Source: Caldilineaceae bacterium (GTDB lineage: Bacteria; Chloroflexota; Anaerolineae; Caldilineales; Caldilineaceae). From it: DNA of 64,000 bases. The notes under the pieces were generated by a model that saw nothing but the letters and a program-made list of their open reading frames with translations, was not told the DNA's origin and searched no databases. The first letter of the stretch is position 1. Every line of letters starts with the position of its first letter. Shown one piece after another: positions 26,116-33,735 of the stretch. The DNA is taken from contig JAGNDO010000010.1 in NCBI GenBank assembly GCA_018003515.1, positions 48,646-112,645 of the forward strand, given 5' to 3'. The position numbers and the translations under genes are program-made.

Positions 26116-26900
26116 GGAATCCTGAAGTCGGCCAGGCGGATGGTGGCGGTGGGGGTGTCGATTTGGAGTACAAAGGTGCCCGACTCCACCCCTTCCAGGA
26201 GGAAGAAGCCCAGATCGTCCACCCTGTCCTGGGCCACGGGCGTGGGTGTGGACGTGGGAGCGGGGTTCTCTCGCAACAGGGTGACGTGGATCTCGCCCCG
26301 GTTGAGCAGCTCCGCCAGGTCGTTGCTTTCGCCCGGTCCTTGGGCATCCAGAAGCTGGCCCTCGATCTGCCAGATGTTCTCGGCCACCACAGGCGGCACC
26401 TTGGCCAGGATGATCTGAAAGGGGCCGGCTTGATAAACCAGGCTGTTCAGTTCATGCCCCCGCCGTTGCAAGGCTGGTTGGGCGACGGGCATGAGCAACA
26501 CGGCGTCAAGCAAACGCTTGCCCGCCCCCATCAAACGGGCGGGCAGGCTTTCGGTCTTGGCGACCAGGGGCACAGCGGCCAACTCAGCCACCTCCGCCTG
26601 GCAGTGGAGGCAGGTGTGCAGATGCAGCCGGATCTGGGCATGTTCGCCCGTGCCCAGCAGGTTGACCTGATAGGCCAGCAGATCCTCCGTGGGCGGGCAG
26701 GTGATGCGGAAGAGGACGGCCCCTAGCTCAACATCCAGCGCGGCCAGGGCGGCGGCATCCGCCCGGCAAGCCGCACAGCGGCCCAGGTGATCGGCCACCT
26801 GGGCCGAGGCCGCGCCATCAACATAGGCCAGCAGATCGCCACTTTGGATTTCGGTGGGGGCAATGCAGTAGGTCATTGTTTGGTTTTTCCGAGTGTTCAT
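26112..26900 (-). CDS. Anti-sigma factor with two zinc-finger motifs
   Basis: Protein of 262 residues. Two HX3CX2C zinc-binding anti-sigma motifs are present: His38-Cys42-Cys45 in DHLGRCAACR and His93-Cys97-Cys100 in HLHTCLHC. A third segment rich in beta strands occupies about 140-262 (FVLQIDTPTATIRLADF). No convincing transmembrane helix is seen, unlike most ECF anti-sigmas, so it is likely cytoplasmic. It lies between the sigma factor and the TPR-CHAT protease and overlaps the latter by 4 bases, which makes it the obvious candidate substrate or sensor of that protease. Start choice: ATG at 26900 has AGGA close by; a second ATG at 26876 is possible. Confidence 0.85.
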   Translation of the reverse strand: MNTRKNQTMTYCIAPTEIQSGDLLAYVDGAASAQVADHLGRCAACRADAAALAALDVELGAVLFRITCPPTEDLLAYQVNLLGTGEHAQIRLHLHTCLHCQAEVAELAAVPLVAKTESLPARLMGAGKRLLDAVLLMPVAQPALQRRGHELNSLVYQAGPFQIILAKVPPVVAENIWQIEGQLLDAQGPGESNDLAELLNRGEIHVTLLRENPAPTSTPTPVAQDRVDDLGFFLLEGVESGTFVLQIDTPTATIRLADFRIP

Positions 26901-27016
26901 CGTTCCTGCCCTTCGATTGATACCCTCGCGGGGTAGCCCATGTAGTCATGGGGGAGGCGATACTGGTGCTGTGTCACTCAACGCAAGGCAGGGGCAGGTT
27001 CCGCCACGGGGGGAAG

Positions 27017-27151
27017 TGATGAGTAATGAGTGATGAGTAATGAGTGATGGGTGGAACTGTCCACGACCTCTCTTAGAATTGGGGACCGGGGGGCTAGAGG
27101 GGGTCAACGGTTCCACTCATTACTCGTTACTCATCACTCATTACTCATCAC
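27017..27151. repeat. GAGTAATGAGTGATGAGTAA inverted repeat
   Basis: Left arm ATGAGTAATGAGTGATGAGT, right arm ACTCATTACTCGTTACTCAT; the centre includes GGTGGAACTG/GGTTCCACTC. It lies between the sigma and anti-sigma genes and its right end supplies the last codons of the sigma factor (FVMSNE). The rest of 26901-27133 has no supportable gene. Confidence 0.85.
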
Positions 27152-27835
27152 AAAAGCCCGCTTGGCCCGTTTCAACACGCGCTCTTTGATGCGGCGCACT
27201 TCGTTGACATCGGCGAAATGGTTGGGGTGGGTCTGGGCGATCTGGGCCGGGGTCATGTCTTGTTCAAAGGAGAGGTGCAAAAGCAGTTGCTCTTGGGGGT
27301 CTGTCACCTCTTGGCGAAACCAGGCGAAGATTGTTTCCACGCGATCCTGGCGATAGACCCGATCCAGAGTGTCGTGGTCCGGGGCGGGTTGGTAGGCCAG
27401 GACGGAGCGCTCTTTTTCCACCCGCTCTTGCAGACGCGCATAGCGTTGATCCTTGCGTCGTTGATCCAGCACCGTGGTCACCGCGCACTGGTGCAGATAG
27501 CGCAGCAGCCCGCCCACATGCTCGAACCGGGAGGCCAGATGCATGGGCCGCCGGGTGAGGGTGCGCCAGAACTTGGCCAGGGCCTGCATCTTCAGCTCGT
27601 CGGCCTCTTCCGGGTCCAAGGGCGACCCTTTGGCCGTGGCATAAAGCCAGGTCAGGATCAGCCGTCCATATTGGGCCTCGATGGCCGCCCACGCCCCATC
27701 CAACCGATCCTCCAAGGCCCGGCGGAAGAGCTCAAAGCAATAGCCCAATTCCTGGGCGCGGTCCACCTTCGCCTCTCGTCGGCACTGCTCTACTACCGTA
27801 TTCAGATCCAGATCGGTCATTGGGCGGGCGGTCAT
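27134..27835 (-). CDS. Sigma-70-family RNA polymerase sigma factor (ECF-like)
   Basis: Protein of 233 residues with an ECF-like two-domain layout. Region 2 is at about 75-125 (EADELKMQALAKFWRTL, LLRYLHQCAVTTVLDQRRKD), then a linker and region 4 at about 175-225, with the helix-turn-helix EQDMTPAQIAQTHPNHFADVN ending in RRIKERVLKRAKRAF. It would direct transcription of a small regulon. It is the first gene of a four-gene run with anti-sigma, TPR-CHAT protease and secreted GEVED/DUF11 protein. The last residues come from a TGAGTAA-type repeat. Confidence 0.87.
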   Translation of the reverse strand: MTARPMTDLDLNTVVEQCRREAKVDRAQELGYCFELFRRALEDRLDGAWAAIEAQYGRLILTWLYATAKGSPLDPEEADELKMQALAKFWRTLTRRPMHLASRFEHVGGLLRYLHQCAVTTVLDQRRKDQRYARLQERVEKERSVLAYQPAPDHDTLDRVYRQDRVETIFAWFRQEVTDPQEQLLLHLSFEQDMTPAQIAQTHPNHFADVNEVRRIKERVLKRAKRAFVMSNE

Positions 27836-27858
27836 GCGTGTGGCTTTCGTGTGGCGGA

Positions 27859-27957
27859 GGGAGATAGAGATAGAGAGTTGAGATAGAGATCGGGTGATTG
27901 GCGGCTATTTCTATCTCTATCTCTATCTCTATCTCTATCTCCAATCTCTATCTCTCT
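27859..27957. repeat. GATAGA/TCTATC repeat cluster
   Basis: GAGATAGAGATAGAGA words are followed by about six TCTATC words and ATCTCTATCTCTC, an inverted arrangement between the galactokinase end and the sigma factor start. No gene. Confidence 0.8.
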
Positions 27958-27959
27958 CC

Positions 27960-29129
27960 CTAAAACCGAATCTCCATTACCCTCGACCCGACACTGGGGG
28001 AGCTGATGTAGACATCGGGCCAGGTGCTGGTGGCTTGGGGGTAGTGGTGATAGATGGCGTTGGAGACGGCCTCCTCGCCCCCGGCGGAGACCAGGGCCAC
28101 GGCGCAGCCGCCAAACCCGGCCCCGGTCAACCGGGCACCCAGGACGCCGGGCGCGCTGCGCATGGCATCCACCATCACGTCCAAGGCCGGGCTGCTGACT
28201 TCGTAGTCGTCCCGCAGGCTGGCGTGGCTGGCGTTCATCAGCTCGCCCACCCGCACCAGATCCCCGGCGGCCAGGGCTTGAGTGGTGGCGATCACCCGCT
28301 CGTTTTCGCCAATCACATGGCGGCAGCGGCGATAGACCACCGGGTCCAGCAGATCTTTGTGGGCTTCAAGCTGGGCGCTGGTCACATCCCGCAGGGCGGT
28401 GATGGCGGGGAGGACGGTTTTGAGGGCGGCCACCCCGGCTTCGCATTCGGAGCGGCGTTGGTTATAGGCGCTGCCGGCCAGGGAACGGCTGGCCCTGGTG
28501 TTGCCGATGACCAGCGCCGCGCCCTTTGGGAAGGGGATCAGCTGGAAGTCCAAGCTGCGGCAGTCGATGAGCAGGGCGTGGTCCGCCTGGCCCATGACGC
28601 TGATGAACTGGTCCATGATGCCGGAATTGACGCCCACAAAATGGTTCTCTGCCCGCTGGGTGGTCAGGGCGATCTGGGGACCGGGCAGCTCCACACCGGC
28701 GGCTTGCAAAAAGGCCCGGGCGCAGCAGACTTCCAAGGCTGCGGAACTGCTCAGGCCGGAACCCCGGGGCACGTTGCCGCTGACCACGCCTTCCAGCCCG
28801 GTCAGTTCAATCCCCCGCTCTTGCAAGGCCCAGGCCACGCCCATGACATAGTTGGCCCAAAAGAGCTTTTCGTCATAGACCAGGCTGTCCAGGCTGAACT
28901 CGGCCCAGGCGTCGAATTCCAGGGAGTAGAGGCGCACGGTGCGGTCGTCTCGCTTGCGATAGACCAGGCGTACATCGTGCTCGATGGCCACAGGCAGCAC
29001 AAAACCGTCATTATAGTCCGTGTGTTCCCCGATCAGGTTGACCCGCCCCGGCCCGATGGAGAGATGGGTAGGTTGACCGTCAAAATGTTCTAAAAATGAT
29101 GCGATGATGTCGTTCGTGCGTTTGTCCAT
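27960..29129 (-). CDS. galK: Galactokinase
   Basis: Protein of 389 residues phosphorylating galactose at C1 with ATP. It carries the GHMP-kinase signatures: the sugar-recognition motif [21 protein letters not shown] near residue 30 (first part [15 protein letters not shown]), the phosphate loop [16 protein letters not shown] around 120, and the C-terminal [15 protein letters not shown]. The start at 29129 was chosen because it matches the family N-terminus; the longer frame upstream is translated repeat. No Shine-Dalgarno is visible and the AATCAACC repeat stands immediately upstream. The other Leloir genes are not in the window. Confidence 0.95.
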   Translation of the reverse strand: MDKRTNDIIASFLEHFDGQPTHLSIGPGRVNLIGEHTDYNDGFVLPVAIEHDVRLVYRKRDDRTVRLYSLEFDAWAEFSLDSLVYDEKLFWANYVMGVAWALQERGIELTGLEGVVSGNVPRGSGLSSSAALEVCCARAFLQAAGVELPGPQIALTTQRAENHFVGVNSGIMDQFISVMGQADHALLIDCRSLDFQLIPFPKGAALVIGNTRASRSLAGSAYNQRRSECEAGVAALKTVLPAITALRDVTSAQLEAHKDLLDPVVYRRCRHVIGENERVIATTQALAAGDLVRVGELMNASHASLRDDYEVSSPALDVMVDAMRSAPGVLGARLTGAGFGGCAVALVSAGGEEAVSNAIYHHYPQATSTWPDVYISSPSVGSRVMEIRF

Positions 29130-29130
29130 G

Positions 29131-29206
29131 AGTTTGGTTTGTTTGTTGATTTGTGGATTGGTTGATTTTTTGAGATTGGGAGATTGGGAGATTTTTGCGT
29201 CACCCA
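29131..29206. repeat. AATCAACC and GGGAGATT repeats upstream of galK
   Basis: TTTGTTGATTTGTGGATTGG and GGTTGATT words abut the galK start, followed by GGGAGATT words that reach the end of the methyltransferase gene. Confidence 0.8.
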
Positions 29207-29946
29207 CCGCCCAATACGTGATAGAGATTCAAATTCCCCTCTTTGCCATCGGCGCGGAAGGTGTGGAGGAGGGGGAGATGGGCGGCGGTGGCCAGGTGGC
29301 GGGCTTCGGCATCTTCGATCTGGTGGACATAGCGCAGGATGTGGGGGCCGCGCTTCCAGGGCAGGAGGGCGTCGCCGGGGTCAACCTGGTCCTCGCTGAG
29401 GCCGATCTCGGCCCAGTCGGCCAGCTTGGCCTGGAAGCGGTCTGCGCTGAGGAATTGCCAATAGGAGATGGCGATGATCCCCCTGGGGGCGGTGAGGTGG
29501 GCCAGGTCCATCAGCACACGCTGGCGCAGATCTATGCCGGGCAGATGATGAAAGGTGGCAAAACAAGAGACCAGGTCGTAAAGCCCGCCGGTCGTCAACC
29601 CACTTGCCCACTCAGGGTCAGCCAAGTCTGCCTGCAAATAGGTTGTGCTTACCCCAGAAAGATCCTCAGTCTGGCTGCGGGCCAGGTCCAACAAGGCTGA
29701 GCTGGCGTCCACGCCCGTGTAGTCCACGGCCCGGTCCTGGTCGGCCAGATAGCTGGCGAAGCGCCCGTTGCCGCAGCCCACGTCCAGCACGCGCAGAGGT
29801 TGCCCTTTCACGCCGGGGGGAATGTAGGGTAAAATGCCGTCGAAGCCGGGCCAGGGCTGCTGCCGGGTGGCGCTAAACTCGTCCGCCGTGGACGCGTAGA
29901 AGATGCGGTTGAGATCGAGCAGGGTACGGCGTACTGCTTCATCCAT
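29200..29946 (-). CDS. Trm9/ALKBH8-like class I SAM-dependent methyltransferase
   Basis: Protein of 248 residues. The segment [20 protein letters not shown] near the N-terminus matches the Trm9 family pattern (FYnxxAxxFSxTRxxPWP), motif I is [15 protein letters not shown], followed by [15 protein letters not shown], and the late GDALLPWKR...[10 protein letters not shown], which corresponds to the family's VPW...RYYHLY segment. In eukaryotes Trm9 methylates 5-carboxymethyluridine at tRNA position 34, the product made by Elongator/Elp3. An Elp3 gene lies 0.7 kb away on the opposite strand, which supports a tRNA wobble role. Identification rests on motif matching, not on a search. Confidence 0.8.
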   Translation of the reverse strand: MDEAVRRTLLDLNRIFYASTADEFSATRQQPWPGFDGILPYIPPGVKGQPLRVLDVGCGNGRFASYLADQDRAVDYTGVDASSALLDLARSQTEDLSGVSTTYLQADLADPEWASGLTTGGLYDLVSCFATFHHLPGIDLRQRVLMDLAHLTAPRGIIAISYWQFLSADRFQAKLADWAEIGLSEDQVDPGDALLPWKRGPHILRYVHQIEDAEARHLATAAHLPLLHTFRADGKEGNLNLYHVLGGG

Positions 29947-29999
29947 AAGATTATGTCCACTTTAAGAAAGTTATGGCTTTCTTAGTATGATAGCTGTGA

Positions 30000-30005
30000 T
30001 ATACT
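30000..30005 (+). promoter_or_regulatory. Candidate -10 element upstream of Uma2
   Basis: TATACT occurs 57 bases before the Uma2 ATG. A palindrome AAGAAAG/CTTTCTT (29964-29983) lies just upstream in the divergent intergenic region. No good -35 was found at the right distance. Confidence 0.3.
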
Positions 30006-30062
30006 TAACCTGCAAGCGTGGAAGCCCCTCATCTTGACTGGTTTCTGTCCAGGAGGAAGATC

Positions 30063-30689
30063 ATGGCCTTAATGGTGAAGAGTCTATTCGATACACCCCA
30101 AACCGAGCGTATGAGCGCCCGGCAATATATCGACCATCCCCACAGCGAGCGCAAGTCGGATCTGATCGAAGGAGTTTTTGTCATGGCATCTCCCGCGTCC
30201 TTTGTGCATGAAGATGTGCAGTCGTTAATCCTGACCACCATGCGAATTTATGTCGATTCAAAACGTCTCGGCAAGGTGATCGGGCCGAATACGGCCTACC
30301 GACTTTCCGAGGAAAATGTCTTCCAGCCTGATGTCTCTTTCATCCAAGCGGAGCGGTTGCACTTGGCCCGCACGGTCTTCTTCCCCGGCCCGCCGGACAT
30401 TGCCGTGGAGATCGTCTCTCCCAGTAGCCGCCACTATGATGAATTCGAGAAGATGGTCAACTATGGCCGCTATGGGGTGCGGGAATATTGGCTGATCAAT
30501 CCCTTGGACGAGACCGCTGTCTTTTTCACCCGCGTGGACGGGGAATGGATACCCATTCCTGCCGAAAAAGGCATTCTGCGATCCCAAATTCTGGACGGTT
30601 TCTGGCTGAAGACCGATTGGATCTTCCCCCCGGCGGGCGAGGAGCGGCCCAGCGTTCTTACCATCGCCCAGGCCCAGAGGATTGTGTAG
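30063..30689 (+). CDS. Uma2-family endonuclease-fold protein (DUF820)
   Basis: Protein of 208 residues from the ATG preceded by CCAGGAGGAAG. Uma2 proteins have a PD-(D/E)XK nuclease fold and are greatly expanded in Chloroflexota and cyanobacteria, with no settled function. Visible family features are HSERKSDLIEGVFVMASPAS, NVFQPDVSFI and the catalytic-type PDIAVEIVSPSSR with a following Glu-Tyr-Trp-Leu-Ile (REYWLI). It ends immediately before the elp3 ATG, so the two are probably co-transcribed. Confidence 0.88.
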   Translation: MALMVKSLFDTPQTERMSARQYIDHPHSERKSDLIEGVFVMASPASFVHEDVQSLILTTMRIYVDSKRLGKVIGPNTAYRLSEENVFQPDVSFIQAERLHLARTVFFPGPPDIAVEIVSPSSRHYDEFEKMVNYGRYGVREYWLINPLDETAVFFTRVDGEWIPIPAEKGILRSQILDGFWLKTDWIFPPAGEERPSVLTIAQAQRIV

Positions 30690-32489
30690 ATGAAACGCAT
30701 TATCCCACTCGAAGAGATCCCCGATGACGTGCTGGAAAAGGGGCGTCTTTGGCAGGAAAGCCGCAACAACTTTGACCCGGCGGCCCACAGCGCGCACATG
30801 ACCGCCATCTTTCAGCGCATCTTGGCCGTGCCGGATGCGGAGTGGCGGCCCAAGGAGGGGCTACGCTCTATTTTAGCCCGCTTTCCCAAAGACGGCAAAG
30901 GTCTCTATTCCAAGGCAAATCTGATCGCCGGCTATCGCCACCTGATCGACGAGGGGGATCTGGAGCCGGACCCCACGATCATGGCCCGCATCCGCATGAA
31001 GCCCATGCGCACGGCCAGCGGCGTGGCCCCGGTGACGGTGCTGACCGCGCCGGCCGGCTGTCCCGCCCAGTGCATCTTCTGCCCGGACGACTACCGCATG
31101 CCCAAAAGCTACATCTTTGACGAGCCGGGCTGCCAGCGAGCCGAGCGGGATGGCTTCGACCCCTTCCGCCAGACCTTGGGCCGGATCGAGGCTTTCGAGA
31201 GCATCGGCCATGACGCCTCCAAAGTGGAGTTGTTGATCCTGGGCGGGACGTGGAGCGCGTACAGCCGGGACTATCGGGAATGGTTTGTGCGCCGCTGCTT
31301 TGACGCCATGAACGCGGCGGGGAACAAAAATTATGTCGAGTCCACGACCTTGGAAGAGGCCCAGGCCATCAACGTCACCGCGGCCCACCGCAATGTTGGG
31401 CTGGTGATCGAGACCCGGCCTGACTGGGTTAACCCGGAAGAGATCCGCCATCTGCGCAAGCTGGGCGTGACCAAGGTGCAGATCGGCGTGCAGAGTTTGG
31501 ACGATGAAATCCTGGAAATGAACAAACGGGGGCACAAAGTGGCCGAGGTGCGCCACGCCCTGGGCTTGTTGCGCACGGCGGGCTTCAAGCTGCATCTGCA
31601 TTGGATGCCCAATCTCTACGGAGCCACGGCAGAGAGTGACCACGCCGACTTCGCCCGCTTCTTCTCCGACCCTGCCATCCGCCCGGATGAGTTGAAAATT
31701 TACCCCTGTTCGCTGATTGCGGGCACGGAGCTATTTGATCTTTGGACAGACGGCGAGTATCACCCGTACACCGAAGCCGAACTGGTCGCCCTCCTGGCCG
31801 ATGTCAAGCCCACCATCCCGCCGTATACACGGGTCAACCGGCTCTTCCGGGACATCCCCGCCCACCACATCCGGGCCGGGGTGACGGCCAGCAACCTGCG
31901 CGAGGTGGTCCACGCCGAGTTGGCCCGCCGGGGCACCCGCTGCGGCTGCATCCGCTGCCGGGAGATCAAGCGCACCCAAGTTCGGGAAGAAGACCTCACC
32001 CTGCGCACCCACACCTACGAGACAGATCTGACCACAGAGCTTTTCCTGAGTTTCGAGACGCGGGAGACGGGAGACAAGGAGACAAGGAGACAAGGAGATA
32101 AGGAGAGTTATCCGCTCCCCAATCCCCAATCCCCAATCCCCAATCCCCAATCCCCCCCCTCCATCGCCGCCTTCCTGCGCCTCAGCTTCCCCAAATCCGT
32201 GGACGCCGGCAGCCGAGCCTTTCTGGAAGAAATTCGGGACACGGCCATGATCCGGGAGGTGCATGTCTATGGCCCGGCCCTGGCCATCGGCGCGGACAAG
32301 CCCGGCGCGCCGCAACACGTCGGGCTGGGGAGTCGCTTGATTTTAGAGGCCAAACGGCTCAGCCGGGCCGCCGGGTTTGACGCCATCAGCGTGATCGCCG
32401 CCACGGGCACCCAAGGCTATTATGCCGAGCGGGGATTTGAACGGGTGGGGTTGTATATGGTGGATCGGGGATTGGGGATTGGGGAGTAG
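30690..32489 (+). CDS. elp3: Elp3: tRNA uridine-34 carboxymethyl-forming radical SAM/acetyltransferase
   Basis: Protein of 599 residues. Residues about 95-400 are the radical SAM domain with the CX3CX2C cluster motif at Cys124, Cys128 and Cys131 (GCPAQCIFCPDD). The GNAT acetyltransferase domain is at about 490-599 (QHVGLGSRLI, then TGTQGYYAERGFERVG). Elp3 uses acetyl-CoA and a 5'-deoxyadenosyl radical to make 5-carboxymethyluridine at tRNA position 34; single-protein bacterial versions are known, including in Dehalococcoides. Between the domains, residues about 455-490 are a translated repeat (ETGDKETRRQGDKE, then [12 protein letters not shown]), and the C-terminus (DRGLGIGE) also runs into repeat. 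A Trm9-like methyltransferase nearby could complete the modification. Confidence 0.95.
   Translation: MKRIIPLEEIPDDVLEKGRLWQESRNNFDPAAHSAHMTAIFQRILAVPDAEWRPKEGLRSILARFPKDGKGLYSKANLIAGYRHLIDEGDLEPDPTIMARIRMKPMRTASGVAPVTVLTAPAGCPAQCIFCPDDYRMPKSYIFDEPGCQRAERDGFDPFRQTLGRIEAFESIGHDASKVELLILGGTWSAYSRDYREWFVRRCFDAMNAAGNKNYVESTTLEEAQAINVTAAHRNVGLVIETRPDWVNPEEIRHLRKLGVTKVQIGVQSLDDEILEMNKRGHKVAEVRHALGLLRTAGFKLHLHWMPNLYGATAESDHADFARFFSDPAIRPDELKIYPCSLIAGTELFDLWTDGEYHPYTEAELVALLADVKPTIPPYTRVNRLFRDIPAHHIRAGVTASNLREVVHAELARRGTRCGCIRCREIKRTQVREEDLTLRTHTYETDLTTELFLSFETRETGDKETRRQGDKESYPLPNPQSPIPNPQSPPSIAAFLRLSFPKSVDAGSRAFLEEIRDTAMIREVHVYGPALAIGADKPGAPQHVGLGSRLILEAKRLSRAAGFDAISVIAATGTQGYYAERGFERVGLYMVDRGLGIGE
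32052..32155 (+). repeat. GGAGACAAGGAGACAAG and CCCCAATC repeats translated inside elp3
   Basis: Short tandem GGAGACAA words followed by four CCAATCCC words are read in frame as the linker between the radical SAM and acetyltransferase domains. The CCCCAATC family is otherwise intergenic. Confidence 0.85.
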
Positions 32490-32512
32490 GGATTGGGGAT
32501 TGGGGATTGGGT
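32463..32512. repeat. GGGGATT tandem words after elp3
   Basis: Six GGGATTGG-type words overlap the last codons of elp3 and fill the short gap to the convergent P1 peptidase gene. Confidence 0.85.
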
Positions 32513-32517
32513 GTTGT

Positions 32518-33462
32518 TCACCCCTTCACGGATACGCCCCTCACTATTGCGGCGGCCATCACCTCGGCAGCGTAGGCACCGACCACGTTGACATCCGCCG
32601 GGACTTCGCCCGTCGCCAAGGCGAAGATCGTGTCCCCGTCCATCAGGGTGTGGGCGGGGCGGATGGTGCGGGCCAGACCGTCCTGGGCCATCTGGGCGAC
32701 TTTGTTGACCTGTTCTTTGGTCAACATGGCGTTGGTGAGGATGGTCCCGATCACCGTATTCGTCAACGGCATGGGCGGCTGGGCCGCCCCCGCCGCCATT
32801 TGACCCAGCACGGCCAGGGAATCGGCAAAGCCCGACCCATCCGGCAGACGTGCCCCGGCCATGATCTCTCCGCCGACTGGTTCGATGACATCTCCCACCG
32901 CATTCACCGCGACCACGGCCCCCACCCACAGATCTCCTTCTTCTTCCCCCAAGCGCAGCATGGCCGCACCCAGCCCGCCGGGCATGGCCTGCCCCATGCC
33001 CAAAATTTTGCCCACGGTGGCCCCGGTCCCCGCGCCCACCCGGCCCTCGGCCACGGGTCCGCTTTGGGCGATCACGCAGGCCGCATAGCCCATCGTGGCA
33101 TCCGGGCGCACATCTGCCCGACCCACGGCCAGATCAAAAAGCACCGCGGCGGGGACGATGGGCACCCGGCCCACGCCGGTCTCGAAGCCCGCGCCCTGCT
33201 CTTCCAAATAGCGCATGACGCCGGTGGCCGCGTCCAAGCCAAAGGCCGAACCGCCGGAGAGCAGCAGGCCGTGGACATGGGTCACCCAGTGCATGGGCCG
33301 CAGCAGATCCGTCTCCCGGGTGCCCGGCGCGCCGCCCCGCTGATCCACCCCGGCCACCGCGCCCTCCGGGCAGAGGATCACCGTGCAGCCCGTGCGGGCA
33401 TCAAAATCCTGGGCATGGCCGAGACGGAAGAAGGCGGGGAGGGTGAGGGGCTGAATGTGCAT
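32518..33462 (-). CDS. P1-family (DmpA-type) aminopeptidase
   Basis: Protein of 314 residues of the N-terminal-nucleophile P1 peptidase family. These proteins self-cleave in front of a Ser or Thr, which then becomes the nucleophile; the corresponding site here is Asn-Thr in LTNTVIGTILTNA near residue 240. Other family features are GCTVILCPEGAVAGVDQRGG, LLSGGSAFGLDAATGVMRYL and GAGTGATVGKILG. Substrates range from beta-peptides to D-amino-acid peptides and are not predictable. The start at 33462 was chosen from the usual family N-terminus. Confidence 0.88.
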   Translation of the reverse strand: MHIQPLTLPAFFRLGHAQDFDARTGCTVILCPEGAVAGVDQRGGAPGTRETDLLRPMHWVTHVHGLLLSGGSAFGLDAATGVMRYLEEQGAGFETGVGRVPIVPAAVLFDLAVGRADVRPDATMGYAACVIAQSGPVAEGRVGAGTGATVGKILGMGQAMPGGLGAAMLRLGEEEGDLWVGAVVAVNAVGDVIEPVGGEIMAGARLPDGSGFADSLAVLGQMAAGAAQPPMPLTNTVIGTILTNAMLTKEQVNKVAQMAQDGLARTIRPAHTLMDGDTIFALATGEVPADVNVVGAYAAEVMAAAIVRGVSVKG

Positions 33463-33509
33463 AGCCGGGGTCTCCGATGTGAGGAACGATGAAGGGAAGA
33501 AGAAGAAAT

Positions 33510-33735
33510 GACTACCCTGCAAAAAGCATTTAACCGCCGAGAGCGCAGAGATCCGCGGAGGAAAAGCCTTGTTTTTCTTTGTGATCTTTGTGATCTTTGT
33601 GGTGAATTCGACCTTTTTGCAGTAGAGTCAGAAATAGAACACGGATTTGACGGATGCGACGGATTTTTACGGATCAAAAAAGATCCGTTTTGATCTGTCC
33701 GATCCGTCAGATCCGTGTTCTATTTTTGCGTTCTA
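33510..33735. repeat. CTTTGTGATC repeat followed by CGGAT-type inverted repeat
   Basis: Bases 33530-33606 resemble 7978-8075. Bases 33636-33732 are a palindrome of AACACGGATTTGACGGATGC words and their complements, close to the elements at 1-84 and 41810-41893. No gene is seen between the P1 peptidase and the Pro/Thr-rich protein. Confidence 0.75.

Noticed and set aside
24484..26418. 644-codon plus-strand frame opposite the TPR-CHAT gene
   Set aside because: Antisense shadow of a gene with clear TPR and CHAT motifs.
27732..27944. Short minus-strand frame beginning with repeated Glu-Ile
   Set aside because: It is the GATAGA repeat translated, with no plausible gene behind it.
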